Assembly (NCBI RefSeq): GCF_001277235.1 | Contig: NZ_CP012266.1 | Coordinates: 2,728,001 to 2,792,000, forward strand | Length of the DNA: 64,000 nucleotides | DNA from: Cronobacter dublinensis subsp. dublinensis LMG 23823 | GTDB lineage: Bacteria; Pseudomonadota; Gammaproteobacteria; Enterobacterales; Enterobacteriaceae | Direction of reading: 5' to 3' | Shown here: piece after piece, positions 34,266 through 43,082 of the stretch | Position numbering within the stretch: the stretch's first letter is position 1 | Layout: every line of letters starts with the position of its first letter | Notes under the pieces: model-generated | The model's input: the letters and a program-made list of their open reading frames with translations, nothing else | Told to the model about the DNA's origin: nothing | Databases searched by the model: none | Program-made: the position numbers and the translations under genes

Positions 34266-35066
34266 TTATTTGGTCACGTCTGCGCCAAACCACTTCTCAG
34301 AGATTTTCTTCAGCGAGCCATCCTGCTGCATATCCGCGATCGCTTTATCGATAGCCTGCACCAGATCCTCGTTGCCTTTACGCACTGCCACGCCCGCTTC
34401 CTGACGGGAGAACGGTTCGCCAGCCGCCGCCAGCGTATTGTTGGTTTTCTTCACCAGATCCAGTGCCGCAAGGCGGTCCACCAGAATGGCGTCGATACGG
34501 CCTACGCGCAGATCCTGATATTTGGTCGGGTCATCATCATACGTGCGGATATCAACACCCTGCACATTCTGGCGCAACCACTCTTCGTAGTTGGTGCCAA
34601 GGCCGACGCCCACTTTCTTGCCCTTGAGATCGGCGGCGGTTTTAATGCTCGCCGCGTTCTCTTTCTTCACCAGCGCCTGAATACCGGATACGGTATACGG
34701 CGTTGAGAAATCATATTTTTTCTTGCGCTCGTCCGAGATAGTGACCTGGTTAATCACCACGTCGATGCGCTTAGAATCCAGCGACGCCAGCATCCCGTCC
34801 CACTTGGTAGGCTTAAGGGAAGCTTTTACGCCCAGATGTTTCGCCAGCTCCTCGGCGAACTCCACTTCGAAGCCGGTCAGTTTGCCGTCATCACCCTGGA
34901 AGCTGAACGGCGGATAAGTGCCTTCCAGCCCCACCAGCAGCGTGCCGCGTTCTTTAACTTTATTCAGCAAATTTTCCGCGGCATAGGTTTTTACGCTCAT
35001 GCCCGCCACCAGCGCTACAGCCATGACGCCCATGAGCGCCTGACGACCCAAAAGTGCAAGTTTCAT
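34266..35066 (-). CDS. tcyJ: L-cystine-binding protein TcyJ (FliY)
   Basis: The periplasmic cystine-binding protein, also called FliY because it lies next to fliZ. It has 266 residues with a signal peptide cleaved after KTYA (about residue 29), then a type II solute-binding fold (LVGLEGTYPPFSFQGDDGKL; GFEVEFAEELAKHLGV). It is part of the fliA-fliZ-fliY transcript in E. coli; here 85 bases separate fliZ and tcyJ. Confidence 0.96.
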   Translation of the reverse strand: MKLALLGRQALMGVMAVALVAGMSVKTYAAENLLNKVKERGTLLVGLEGTYPPFSFQGDDGKLTGFEVEFAEELAKHLGVKASLKPTKWDGMLASLDSKRIDVVINQVTISDERKKKYDFSTPYTVSGIQALVKKENAASIKTAADLKGKKVGVGLGTNYEEWLRQNVQGVDIRTYDDDPTKYQDLRVGRIDAILVDRLAALDLVKKTNNTLAAAGEPFSRQEAGVAVRKGNEDLVQAIDKAIADMQQDGSLKKISEKWFGADVTK

Positions 35067-35151
35067 AAGTACCCCGAATTAACGAAATTGAGTTGTAGTG
35101 TAAGTAGTTACGTAAAGAAATCAAAACCACTGTGCTACAACTTATACCTTT

Positions 35152-35700
35152 TTAATATATACCAGAAGTGACCGCAGACGCGGTTTTCTCCGTCGGGGCC
35201 AAGGAGAGCTGCTGATACTGGGCATACTTGCGAAGCGCAATCCGGTAATTATTGGTGCTGGTCAGCGGAAGATATTCCTCCAGATGCTCGTCGAGATTAT
35301 CCTGACGGGCAAGAGAAAGCGGCACCTGGCGCTGGGTCAGATGCGCGCCGAGACGGCGCAGGCGCACCACGTATTCGCGGATCGTGCCGTGGCTCATATC
35401 GGTCTGCTCGAAGAGGTATTGCTTAAAGCCGATGATATCGAAGTAATTGCTCTGCTCTTTACAGTGCAGATCGCCACAGAAGCGACAGAGCGCCACCCAG
35501 TCCTGCTTTTCAAGCTCCCAGGTGGCCTCGTCGAGTAGCGTGTCGAGAGAAGCGATAGCGACCTTGTTCACAATCTCGCCGCGATGGACCAGCGTAATGC
35601 GGTCCAGCAGCTTGTGACAATGCGCACAATGCGTCTGCGAATGCTTAAAGTCTTTAAGGTAGCGGCTCAGGGGCCGCCTTTTAGGTTGCTGCGCCGTCAT
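35152..35700 (-). CDS. fliZ: Flagellar/stationary-phase regulator FliZ
   Basis: FliZ promotes flagellar expression while blocking sigma-S dependent genes such as curli, by binding sigma-S-like promoter DNA. It has 182 residues (E. coli 183) with the core-binding-type helical fold (SRYLKDFKHSQTHCAHC; RRLGAHLTQRQVPLSLA) and the C-x2-C-like cluster near residues 19-22. It is downstream of fliA with a 60-base gap. Confidence 0.96.
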   Translation of the reverse strand: MTAQQPKRRPLSRYLKDFKHSQTHCAHCHKLLDRITLVHRGEIVNKVAIASLDTLLDEATWELEKQDWVALCRFCGDLHCKEQSNYFDIIGFKQYLFEQTDMSHGTIREYVVRLRRLGAHLTQRQVPLSLARQDNLDEHLEEYLPLTSTNNYRIALRKYAQYQQLSLAPTEKTASAVTSGIY

Positions 35701-35760
35701 GATAACTCCTGGTTGTCGTTACTGTATGCGGCATTACCAGGATGATGACGAATCAACAAC

Positions 35761-36480
35761 CTATAGCTTACCCAGCTTGGTTCGCAGACGTTTTATGGCC
35801 TGGCTATGCAACTGGCTCACCCGTGATTCGCCCACTTCCAGTACCGCGCCAATCTCTTTGAGATTGAGCTCTTCCTGGTAGTACAGCGTCAGCACCATCT
35901 GCTCGCGTTCCGGCAGCGATTCAATCGCTTCCATCACACGCTCGCGTAAATTGCTTTCCAGCAGTTGCTGCAGCGGGTTCTCGTTCTGGTTATCTTCCGT
36001 CACCAGTTCGATGCTATCGCCATGCTCTTCACGCCATTCGTCATAAGAGAAAAGTTGACTATTGTTCGTGTCGAGCAACATCTGACGATATTCTTCAAGC
36101 GGGATACTCAGTCGCTCTGCGACCTCCAGTTCCGTCGCGTTACGCCCCAGTTCCTGCTCCAGTTGGCCTATTGCCTGCGCCACCTCGCGCGCGTTGCGTC
36201 GGACACTGCGTGGCACCCAGTCACGGCTGCGCAGCTCGTCCAGCATCGCGCCACGTATACGCTGCACTGCGTAAGTGGTAAATGCCGTTCCTTGCAGGGC
36301 GTCGTAGCGTTCTACAGCATTCAGCAAGCCGATGCCGCCCGCCTGTAACAAATCGTCCAGTTCGACGCTCGCCGGCAAACGCACCTGCAGGCGCAACGCT
36401 TCGTGACGCACCAGCGGGACATAACGCTGCCAGAGCGAGTGTTTATCCATTACACCATCAGCGGTATAGAGAGAATTCAC
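35761..36480 (-). CDS. fliA: Flagellar sigma factor FliA (sigma-28)
   Basis: FliA directs RNA polymerase to class 3 flagellar and chemotaxis promoters and is held by FlgM until the hook is done. The 239-residue length equals E. coli. Regions 2 (LLQAGGIGLLNAVERYDALQ; TYAVQRIRGAMLDELR), 3 and 4 (LNLKEIGAVLEVGESRVSQL) are all intact. GTG start at 36480, as in E. coli. Upstream a sigma-28-type -10 box points to autoregulation. Matching promoters in this window precede fliC, fliD and the chemoreceptor gene. Confidence 0.98.
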   Translation of the reverse strand: MNSLYTADGVMDKHSLWQRYVPLVRHEALRLQVRLPASVELDDLLQAGGIGLLNAVERYDALQGTAFTTYAVQRIRGAMLDELRSRDWVPRSVRRNAREVAQAIGQLEQELGRNATELEVAERLSIPLEEYRQMLLDTNNSQLFSYDEWREEHGDSIELVTEDNQNENPLQQLLESNLRERVMEAIESLPEREQMVLTLYYQEELNLKEIGAVLEVGESRVSQLHSQAIKRLRTKLGKL

Positions 36481-36505
36481 GATAAACAGCCCTGCGTTAG
36501 TTGAG

Positions 36506-36532
36506 TTATCGGCGTGATTATCTAATTCTACA
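36506..36532 (-). promoter_or_regulatory. fliA promoter with perfect sigma-28 -10 box
   Basis: GCCGATAA (minus strand, 36506-36513) is a perfect FliA -10 element 26 bases before the GTG. The -35 position (36525-36532, TGTAGAAT) is a poor match. In E. coli fliA has overlapping FlhDC/sigma-70 and sigma-28 promoters, which would fit. The rest of 36533-36612 has no gene. Confidence 0.6.
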
Positions 36533-36612
36533 GCGCTTTTTAATCGGGAGAATAATGGACTAAATAAGGGGCTATTTTCAGGTTATAAGCTAAATCACTG
36601 AAAATAGACTGA

Positions 36613-37665
36613 TTAATAAGAAATTAAAGTTAAACGACGGGTCAGCATTTCGACCAGCGGATAGCCATCCCAGTGCAAAGAGAACTGCATACTCTGCCCA
36701 AGTGGCACGATACGATCGACGCCGCGCGGTTTTGCGGTCGCCAGAAACCGTTGAAAATCCTCAGGATCCACACCGTAGTGAACGATCGTCTGGCACTTCT
36801 CCCCGCACAGCGGCGCAATGTCCAGCAGATCCTGCGCAACATATTCAATAAACACCCCGCTCTGGTGATGATCCGCCAGCAACGCGCCATCCGGCGCGTA
36901 AGTTTGCGCCAGGAACAGACGATTATCGGGTTGCGCAATACGTCGCAGCGTCGGATCGCTCACCGTATGGGCGCAGAACCACGCGAGATTGCTCACGGCG
37001 GTCGTCGGCAGCGGCGCATAGCGCTCGCCGCACCAGTCGCGAAACGCGGGCCAGAACTGCGCGCGCGCCTCGTCGGTACGATCGCCGGTCCAGACCACCA
37101 TTTTCGCGGCGGTACACGCCTGCTGGCTGGTGAGCAGCGTGTCGTTATAAAACGCCTCCAGCAGACGCGATTTATCCGGCGCGGCAAGCCAGGCGTCGGC
37201 ATTGACCACCGCGAAGGAGTAACGATCCGCAAAGGCGATATCCACCCCACGTGGGCGCAGCGCCGATCGTCGCACCTCACTAATGGTGCGATCGCCGCCC
37301 CAGATAAGCCGCGCGTCGCACAGCGCCGAGAAATAATCGGTTAACGCCGCGTCATGCGGGTACTGCACCAGACACAGGCTCTCAGCGAGCGCCGGCACCT
37401 GCGTCAGCGCCCCTTTCAGCGCATCGCAAATCAGCGCCGTCTGCGGGAACGGTTTTGAGGAGAGTCTGACAATATTGGCGTTGCCGGTCAGCAGCCCGGC
37501 CGCCAGCGAAAACGCGAAATTCACCGCCACGTTGGACGGCGCGATATGAAACGCCACGCCGCGGCCCTGGGTGATGCCCTGCGGCATAAATTCCTGACGC
37601 AGCTTTTCCAGCGACGCCGGACGACACCAGAACGCCAGGCTCACCACGTCGCTATAGGCCCGCAC
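36613..37665 (-). CDS. LuxC-type acyl-CoA reductase, 3' part of an interrupted gene
   Basis: A 350-residue frame matching the LuxC family of acyl-CoA reductases, which turn acyl-CoA or acyl-enzyme into an aldehyde using NADPH. The probable catalytic cysteine is in TSQQACTAAKMVVW (about residue 187), the nucleotide-binding part AFHIAPSNVAVNFAFSLAAG (about 38-57). The first start is a GTG at 37665 in mid-domain without a ribosome site. Homology-like sequence continues upstream in the same frame through a TAA (37723-37725) to about 37866. So this is best seen as the larger piece of a pseudogene or of a gene with a nonsense codon. Its place in a flagellin sugar island suggests a role in making an acyl-type sugar substituent. 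Confidence 0.75.
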   Translation of the reverse strand: MRAYSDVVSLAFWCRPASLEKLRQEFMPQGITQGRGVAFHIAPSNVAVNFAFSLAAGLLTGNANIVRLSSKPFPQTALICDALKGALTQVPALAESLCLVQYPHDAALTDYFSALCDARLIWGGDRTISEVRRSALRPRGVDIAFADRYSFAVVNADAWLAAPDKSRLLEAFYNDTLLTSQQACTAAKMVVWTGDRTDEARAQFWPAFRDWCGERYAPLPTTAVSNLAWFCAHTVSDPTLRRIAQPDNRLFLAQTYAPDGALLADHHQSGVFIEYVAQDLLDIAPLCGEKCQTIVHYGVDPEDFQRFLATAKPRGVDRIVPLGQSMQFSLHWDGYPLVEMLTRRLTLISY

Positions 37666-37722
37666 GCGCGGGTCGGCCAGCAGTCTGCGGGAAAATTCGC
37701 TTAAGAATGTGAGCGTCTTGCC

Positions 37723-37866
37723 TTAGGTCAGCATGTCGCCATCATCTTCAATAACAGACACCGCACCACGCAGCAAGTGAGGTGGTTGCCGGAAAGGTGG
37801 ATCTGCCAGCCAGACGGCGGCAATCTCCAATTGCGTGTATAGGCTACGCAAAGCTGCGTCGTTCAG
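37723..37866 (-). pseudogene. 5' remnant of the LuxC-type gene, cut off by an in-frame TAA
   Basis: Between the acyltransferase stop (37870-37872) and the TAA at 37723-37725, the same frame is open for 48 codons. Its translation (LNDAALRSLYTQLE, then AVWLADPPFRQPPHLLRGAV, ending EDDGDMLT) resembles the N-terminal region of LuxC-type enzymes, and after the stop the frame continues GKTLTFLSEFSRRLLADPRV directly into the downstream piece. There is no ATG, GTG or ribosome site at its start; CTG (37866) or TTG (37854) are the only candidates. So both the start and the continuity seem damaged. A sequencing error at the TAA cannot be excluded. Confidence 0.65.
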
Positions 37867-37869
37867 AAA

Positions 37870-38508
37870 TTATTTAAATACTTTGCCCTCTATATTCTGA
37901 CGCATCATTTTTGCGGGGGTACCTGCAACAATAGTGGTATCTGCCACGTCATTTACTACTGCCGCTCCCATGCCAACGATAGCGTCATTACCGATGTGGA
38001 TTTGCTCTTTCACACAGCTATTCATACCGAGAAAAGCGCGTTCGCCTATCTTTACATACCCCCCAAGTGCTACTAATCCTGCTACTACGCTGTGCGCGCC
38101 AATAGCGCAGTCATGACTGATGTATGCTCGAGGTAGAATTAATGCGTTTTCACCAATCGCAACACCACAAGAAATAAATACTCCCTCAAAAATGATCGCG
38201 CCGGGGTGGATCACACTCTGTTCCGGCACGTCGACATTCGGGTGAATAAGCGTCGCGAGCGGCGCGACGCCCGCCAGCTTCTGCGCAAGGCGCTGGCGCA
38301 GCGCCGGCTCGCCGATAGCGATAGCCACTTCGCACTCCGCCGGGCGCGCGTCGAAACGCACCACCGCCGCGCCATAAACTTCGCGCGCGTCGGTCACATC
38401 ATCAATAAAGAAAATCTCGCGCCAGCGCGACGTACACTGGTTAATGGCGCGCGCCAGCATCAGCACCTCGCGCCCTAACCCGCCTGCGCCGTAAATACCG
38501 AGTTTCAT
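37870..38508 (-). CDS. NeuD/PglD-family sugar O- or N-acyltransferase
   Basis: A 212-residue acyltransferase. The N-terminal Rossmann part (MKLGIYGAGGLGREVLML) binds the nucleotide sugar. The C-terminal left-handed β-helix of hexapeptide repeats (VIHPGAIIFEGVFISCGVA; IGERAFLGMNSCV; IGNDAIVGMGAAVV) binds acyl-CoA, with the catalytic histidine in AYISHDCAIG. PglD, NeuD and PerB acylate amino sugars. The ATG at 38508 overlaps the aminotransferase stop by 4 bases, so they act together. Codons after about 38205 (the β-helix half) are clearly AT-richer than the N-terminal half, so the gene appears mosaic. Confidence 0.9.
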   Translation of the reverse strand: MKLGIYGAGGLGREVLMLARAINQCTSRWREIFFIDDVTDAREVYGAAVVRFDARPAECEVAIAIGEPALRQRLAQKLAGVAPLATLIHPNVDVPEQSVIHPGAIIFEGVFISCGVAIGENALILPRAYISHDCAIGAHSVVAGLVALGGYVKIGERAFLGMNSCVKEQIHIGNDAIVGMGAAVVNDVADTTIVAGTPAKMMRQNIEGKVFK

Positions 38509-39638
38509 GCCACTTTCTCCGCAACGCCGAGCGCGGCCTGCGCGCGAATAGCATCCACCACACGGCGCTGATCCTCTTCGGTCAGATCCGGGAAAATCGG
38601 CAGACACAGAATGCGCTCGGCGATGCCGTTGGCGATCGGCAGGTTTTGCGGCTGCGCCGACGGCAGATGGCGATACATCGAGAACGCGCTGATAAGCGGA
38701 TAGAAATAGCGGCGCGAATAGATGTTTTCGGCTTTCAGCGCTTCATAGAGCGCGTCACGGCTCACCGGGAAATCGTCGTTCACGCGCACCGGGAAGTAAG
38801 AGTGATTCCACTCCACGTCCTCCGGCGCGCTGAAGGTTTCGATGCCAGGGATGTCGGCCAGCCACTCGCAGTAGCGGTCGTGGATAGCCGCGCGGCTCGC
38901 CAGCGCGTTATCGATATGTCCAAGCTGCACCAGGCCGAACGCCGCCTGCACTTCGTTCATTTTGGCGTTGATGCCCGGCGCCACGACGGTGGTTTCGCCC
39001 GCAAAGCCGAAGTTTTTCAGGTAGTCGATGCGCTGCTTCATCCGCGCGTCCGGGCAGATGATCGCCCCGCCCTCAAAGGTGTTGAAAACCTTGGTGGCGT
39101 GGAAGCTCAGAATCGACAGGTCGCCGCAGTTCAGGATGCTCTGGTGATTTTTCTTCACGCCGAACGCGTGCGCGGCGTCGTAAATCACCTTCAGGCCCCA
39201 GGCGTCGGCGATGGACTGAATTTTGTCGACATCGCACGGCAAGCCGTAGCAGTGCACCGGCAGGATAGCCGAGGTCGCCGAGGTGATGAGCGGTTCAATT
39301 TTGTTCGGATCGATATTGCAGGTCACCGGGTCGATATCGGCGAAGACCGGCGTCAGGCCGTTCCACAGTAGCGAGTGCGACGTCGCCACGAAAGAATACG
39401 GCGTGGTAATGACTTCACCGGTAATACGCAGGGCCTGTAGCGCCGTCAGGAGCGCCAGCGTGCCGTTGGAAAACAGGCAGAGGTGTTCCACGCCGAGATA
39501 CTCCGCGAGCCGGGTCTCCAGCTCCTGATGAAACGGACCGCCGTTGGTCAGGTATTTGTTTTCCCAGATCTGCTCAAGATACGGGATAAACTCTTCCAGC
39601 GGCGGCAGCAGCGGGCTGGTGACAAAAAGATTTTGCAT
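38505..39638 (-). CDS. DegT/DnrJ/EryC1-family sugar aminotransferase (VioA-like)
   Basis: A 377-residue PLP-dependent nucleotide-sugar aminotransferase. The PLP lysine is in LSFHATKVFNTFEGG (about residue 185), the substrate/PLP loop in FSNGTLALLTAL and AAHAFG. The start region NKYLTNGGPFHQELE resembles VioA, which makes dTDP-4-amino-4,6-dideoxyglucose (viosamine); other 4-amino or 3-amino sugars are possible. With the overlapping acyltransferase it would make an N-acylated amino sugar. No nucleotide-sugar dehydratase is in the window, so the precursor must come from elsewhere (for example rmlAB). Confidence 0.92.
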   Translation of the reverse strand: MQNLFVTSPLLPPLEEFIPYLEQIWENKYLTNGGPFHQELETRLAEYLGVEHLCLFSNGTLALLTALQALRITGEVITTPYSFVATSHSLLWNGLTPVFADIDPVTCNIDPNKIEPLITSATSAILPVHCYGLPCDVDKIQSIADAWGLKVIYDAAHAFGVKKNHQSILNCGDLSILSFHATKVFNTFEGGAIICPDARMKQRIDYLKNFGFAGETTVVAPGINAKMNEVQAAFGLVQLGHIDNALASRAAIHDRYCEWLADIPGIETFSAPEDVEWNHSYFPVRVNDDFPVSRDALYEALKAENIYSRRYFYPLISAFSMYRHLPSAQPQNLPIANGIAERILCLPIFPDLTEEDQRRVVDAIRAQAALGVAEKVA

Positions 39639-39707
39639 GATACACCTCGGTGTTTTACACCAAACGTTGCCGGCCCCGGCCGGTATGGGTAATGCCGTCG
39701 CGACGCG

Positions 39708-42700
39708 TTATTCCTCAACGAAGAACGAACGCGGCGCCTCTCCGGTACAGTAAATTTTCCACGCCTCGCGCAGCCCTTTTTCAAAGGTGTCAGCCACCCG
39801 GAACCCGTCGGTGTTATCGGTCGGGATACGGCTGCGCATTGAGAGGCGAATCGCGTTCAGCTCTTCAAAACGGCCCTGCCAGGAGAGCGCTTTGTTGACG
39901 TAGTCCGCTTTATCATTCGCCACAAATTCCGCCAGTCCATAGCTATTCATATTTTCTACGCCCTGACGCCCCGCCATCGTCTCGCCGCAGAGGGTGAGCG
40001 TCGGCACGCCCATCCACGCGCCGTGGTTGGTGGTGGTGCCGCCGGTATACGGGAAGGCATCGAGCAAAATATCGATGTGATGGTGATATTCGAGATAGCC
40101 GATAAGCCCGATGCGCGTTTTGAAAATCAACTGCTCAGGTCGCGCACCGAAATGCGTCAGGCGGCGCGTCATCATCGCTATCATTTCGTCATCAGCCATA
40201 AAGCCCATCAGCAGCTTCGCGCTCGGTGCGCGCACCAGGATCTGCGCCCAGAGTTCCAATACCTCATCATTAATTTTTTTCGGGCGGTTAAAACTCGCAA
40301 AGGTCAGATGGCCATTACGCAGCGCCGGCAGCATGTTGACGTCCGGGCTTTGCGGATGTGGCTCGAAAATCTTGCGCATCGGCACCCAGAGGATCTGCTC
40401 GGTAAACTGTTCAGCAAGACCGGGGGGGCTGGCGAGCGTCGACGATATAACACGGTAATCCATTGCTGGTACGCCGGTGGTGCCGGGGTAGCCAATCCAG
40501 GTCATTTGCAGCGGCGCCGGGCGCAGCGCGAACATCGGCAGCCGCGTCCAGGTCGTGTGCCCGGAGAGATCGATAAGAATGTCCACGCCATCGTCATTGA
40601 TCTGACGCGCCAGCTCGCGATCGCTTAACTGATAGACGTCGCGCCACAGCACGGCGCCTGCGCTCAGGTGGTCTGTGACCTCGTCAGCCATCGGCGCGGC
40701 GTTATAGCCCACCAGTTCAAACTGCGTGCGGTCAAACGAATCCCAGAACGGCAACAAGAAGTTACTAACAGGATGATCACGTAGATCGCCTGAGACAAAC
40801 CCGACGCGCAGCTTGCGGTGGGGGTCTTTGACATTATTCAGCGGCAGTTCGAGCTTGCTGCGCGAAGCCGCGGCCGTGACGCGCTCGCCATACTCGCGGT
40901 GCTTCGCCAGCAGTTCCTGCGTGCTGACGCGGTTATCGTGCGTCATCACAAACAGCAGGCTGGTGAAGCAGTCGAAATCCTCTGGCGCTATCTCCATTGA
41001 TTTTTCCAGGAAGTAACGCGCTTCATCGAGCTTCTGGTTGTCGCTCAGCACCACGCCCATCATTCCCAGATAGCGCGGGTTACGAGGCTGGAAGCGAAAC
41101 GCTTCGCGGGCGCATTTTTCAGCAAGCGTCACCTCACCACTGGCATGGTAGATAGCTCCAAGCGAATTCCAGAACCCAGCGTTTTTCTCATCGAGGCGCA
41201 GCAGGCCACGCACCACTTTGCGGGCGTTGAAATGGTCAAATGTTTTTTGCAGCGCGGTTGCCAGATCGTAATAGATATCAAGGCTGGAGAAGTAATGGCC
41301 CATCAGGCGGCAGAGCGCGTCCAGCGCCTCGTCCCACGCGCTAGTCAGTACGCAGGTGCGTGAGTAGCAGCGCAGGATGTGCATATTCTGCGGGTCGTCT
41401 TCCAGCAGCGCGCGGGTATAGTCGCGCGCCTCTTTCGCCATGCCTTTGCCAATCAGCCGGTTCGCCTCTTCATACACCGCATTCATGTGGATGCTGTCGG
41501 TCTGGCTGTCAGCATCCTGATTGGTGTCGCTATACAGCAGGCCGCCGCGCTTCTCGCTGACGCTTAACAGCAGCAGCGTATTGATACATTGCTTCAACCA
41601 CGCCACCTTGCCAGTGCGAAGAAATGGCTGGATGGCGTTTTTCCACGCCAGCGGCGAGCCTTTCAGCACGCCGCGAAGACGCAGCGCGGTAAAGCTCGCC
41701 CAGGCGTCTTCATCGGTGGCGCGCATACCGTCGCGCAGCCAGCGCGCCTGCGCGGGCGTGACGGTCACCGCCTCGCCCCACAGGTTCATGATGCGGGTGT
41801 CTTCATCGGTTTGCGCAAGCGGCGCAATCGGCATTAAGACGTCGTTATCCGCCAGGTTATACGGCCCCGGCGCAGCGCTCCAGTAGAGCCCGTCGAGATT
41901 GTTCAAAAAGAGATCGCGCAGCGATTCCAGCACCAGCTTGCGGGTGTCATCGCCCGGTCGCTCCGGCAGACGGCAGTTAAAGACCAGTTGATCGACGCTC
42001 AGGCTCATCGGCCAGGCGCCACCGAGCAGGTCAAAAATTTGCAGCGTCACCGGGTTTTCGGTATGAACAAGCACGCCGGACTGCGAAATATGACCGCGAA
42101 TCGGTTGTTCGTTAATAGTCAATACACGGGTAAAATTGCCCGCCCAGTGCAGCGATTCCAGTACCGCCAGATCCGGCACGAAGGCAGGCTGCGCCGTGCC
42201 CGTCGTGCAGAGCAGCGTGAAACGCTCGCGGCGGTTGACCGCGTAATCGAGATACTGACGGGCGCTGTGGCGATCGCTCTGACCTGCAATCATCGCGAGC
42301 AGCTGCTGCTGCTGCTCGCCGTAAGACGCGGCAAGGTCAGTTTGCGGCAGCGCGTCGCCGATACAATCCAGATCCAGCGCCTGCATCGCGCGGGCGAAAT
42401 CGGCATAGTCACCTGCCCCCGCGTCGCCGGTCAGGTAACGCTGCTGGAGCGAGGCATCATCCAGCGTTTCGGCGCCCGTCACCTGGGTTTTCAGCGCGCC
42501 CTCTGGCAGCATCATCGCCAGATAGCCGAGCATAGCGCGTGCAGAAGAGCGCTGTTCTGCCTCGCTGGTGGCGCGCGCGCTGTGGAACGCCAGCGCGTTA
42601 CGCAGCGTCGTCTCATCGTCATTGTCTGACAGCACAACCGCGTGATACGCAATGATGCCCTGCGCGGAAAGATGCTGACGGCACCAGCCCAGCAGCGCGT

Positions 42701-43061
42701 CGCGCGTGTCGCCATCCGTGTAAGAAAAACGCCCGTGGATGATGATGTAGTCGAACTCGCCCGGCGACACCGCCAGCAGATCACCCAGCCCCGCGGCAAA
42801 CAGCTCAATATTGGTAAGCCCGCTGGCCTGGATCTGCTGCTGCCCTTCGCCGATACGCGCTTCGTCAAGATCGATACCGAGCGCGATGCTGTTCGGCCAG
42901 GCGCGGGCGTGCGCAATCAGCGCCTCGCCTGCTCCGCAGCCAATCTCCAGCACGCGTGAGAACGCAGGCAGCGTCACCGCCACATGGTTGAGCGCGGCGC
43001 TGGCGTGCAGCGCGGCAGGGCTAATGCGGTGTTCCGGGTAGAGTATCTTCACATCATTCAT
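39708..43061 (-). CDS. Methyltransferase-TPR-OGT (SPINDLY/GT41) fusion glycosyltransferase
   Basis: An 1117-residue fusion. Residues about 20-200 are a class I SAM methyltransferase (motif I LEIGCGAGEALIAHARAWP; acidic IDLDEARIGEGQ). Residues about 210-510 look like a methyltransferase-regulatory and linker region. TPR-like repeats lie around 540-700 (EEANRLIGKGMAKEARDYTRAL; AREAFRFQPRNPRYLGMMGV). The C-terminal 400 residues are an O-GlcNAc-transferase-type GT41 domain: RVGFVSGDLRDHPVSNF (catalytic His region), ALRPAPLQMTWIGYPGTTG, SFNRPKKINDEVLELW and DAFPYTGGTTTNHGAWMG. It is cytoplasmic and probably O-glycosylates flagellin Ser/Thr before export; the methyltransferase may methylate the sugar or flagellin. 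The target is inferred from location. Confidence 0.9.
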   Translation of the reverse strand: MNDVKILYPEHRISPAALHASAALNHVAVTLPAFSRVLEIGCGAGEALIAHARAWPNSIALGIDLDEARIGEGQQQIQASGLTNIELFAAGLGDLLAVSPGEFDYIIIHGRFSYTDGDTRDALLGWCRQHLSAQGIIAYHAVVLSDNDDETTLRNALAFHSARATSEAEQRSSARAMLGYLAMMLPEGALKTQVTGAETLDDASLQQRYLTGDAGAGDYADFARAMQALDLDCIGDALPQTDLAASYGEQQQQLLAMIAGQSDRHSARQYLDYAVNRRERFTLLCTTGTAQPAFVPDLAVLESLHWAGNFTRVLTINEQPIRGHISQSGVLVHTENPVTLQIFDLLGGAWPMSLSVDQLVFNCRLPERPGDDTRKLVLESLRDLFLNNLDGLYWSAAPGPYNLADNDVLMPIAPLAQTDEDTRIMNLWGEAVTVTPAQARWLRDGMRATDEDAWASFTALRLRGVLKGSPLAWKNAIQPFLRTGKVAWLKQCINTLLLLSVSEKRGGLLYSDTNQDADSQTDSIHMNAVYEEANRLIGKGMAKEARDYTRALLEDDPQNMHILRCYSRTCVLTSAWDEALDALCRLMGHYFSSLDIYYDLATALQKTFDHFNARKVVRGLLRLDEKNAGFWNSLGAIYHASGEVTLAEKCAREAFRFQPRNPRYLGMMGVVLSDNQKLDEARYFLEKSMEIAPEDFDCFTSLLFVMTHDNRVSTQELLAKHREYGERVTAAASRSKLELPLNNVKDPHRKLRVGFVSGDLRDHPVSNFLLPFWDSFDRTQFELVGYNAAPMADEVTDHLSAGAVLWRDVYQLSDRELARQINDDGVDILIDLSGHTTWTRLPMFALRPAPLQMTWIGYPGTTGVPAMDYRVISSTLASPPGLAEQFTEQILWVPMRKIFEPHPQSPDVNMLPALRNGHLTFASFNRPKKINDEVLELWAQILVRAPSAKLLMGFMADDEMIAMMTRRLTHFGARPEQLIFKTRIGLIGYLEYHHHIDILLDAFPYTGGTTTNHGAWMGVPTLTLCGETMAGRQGVENMNSYGLAEFVANDKADYVNKALSWQGRFEELNAIRLSMRSRIPTDNTDGFRVADTFEKGLREAWKIYCTGEAPRSFFVEE

Positions 43062-43082
43062 CCGTTTTAAAAGGTCCAGAGC

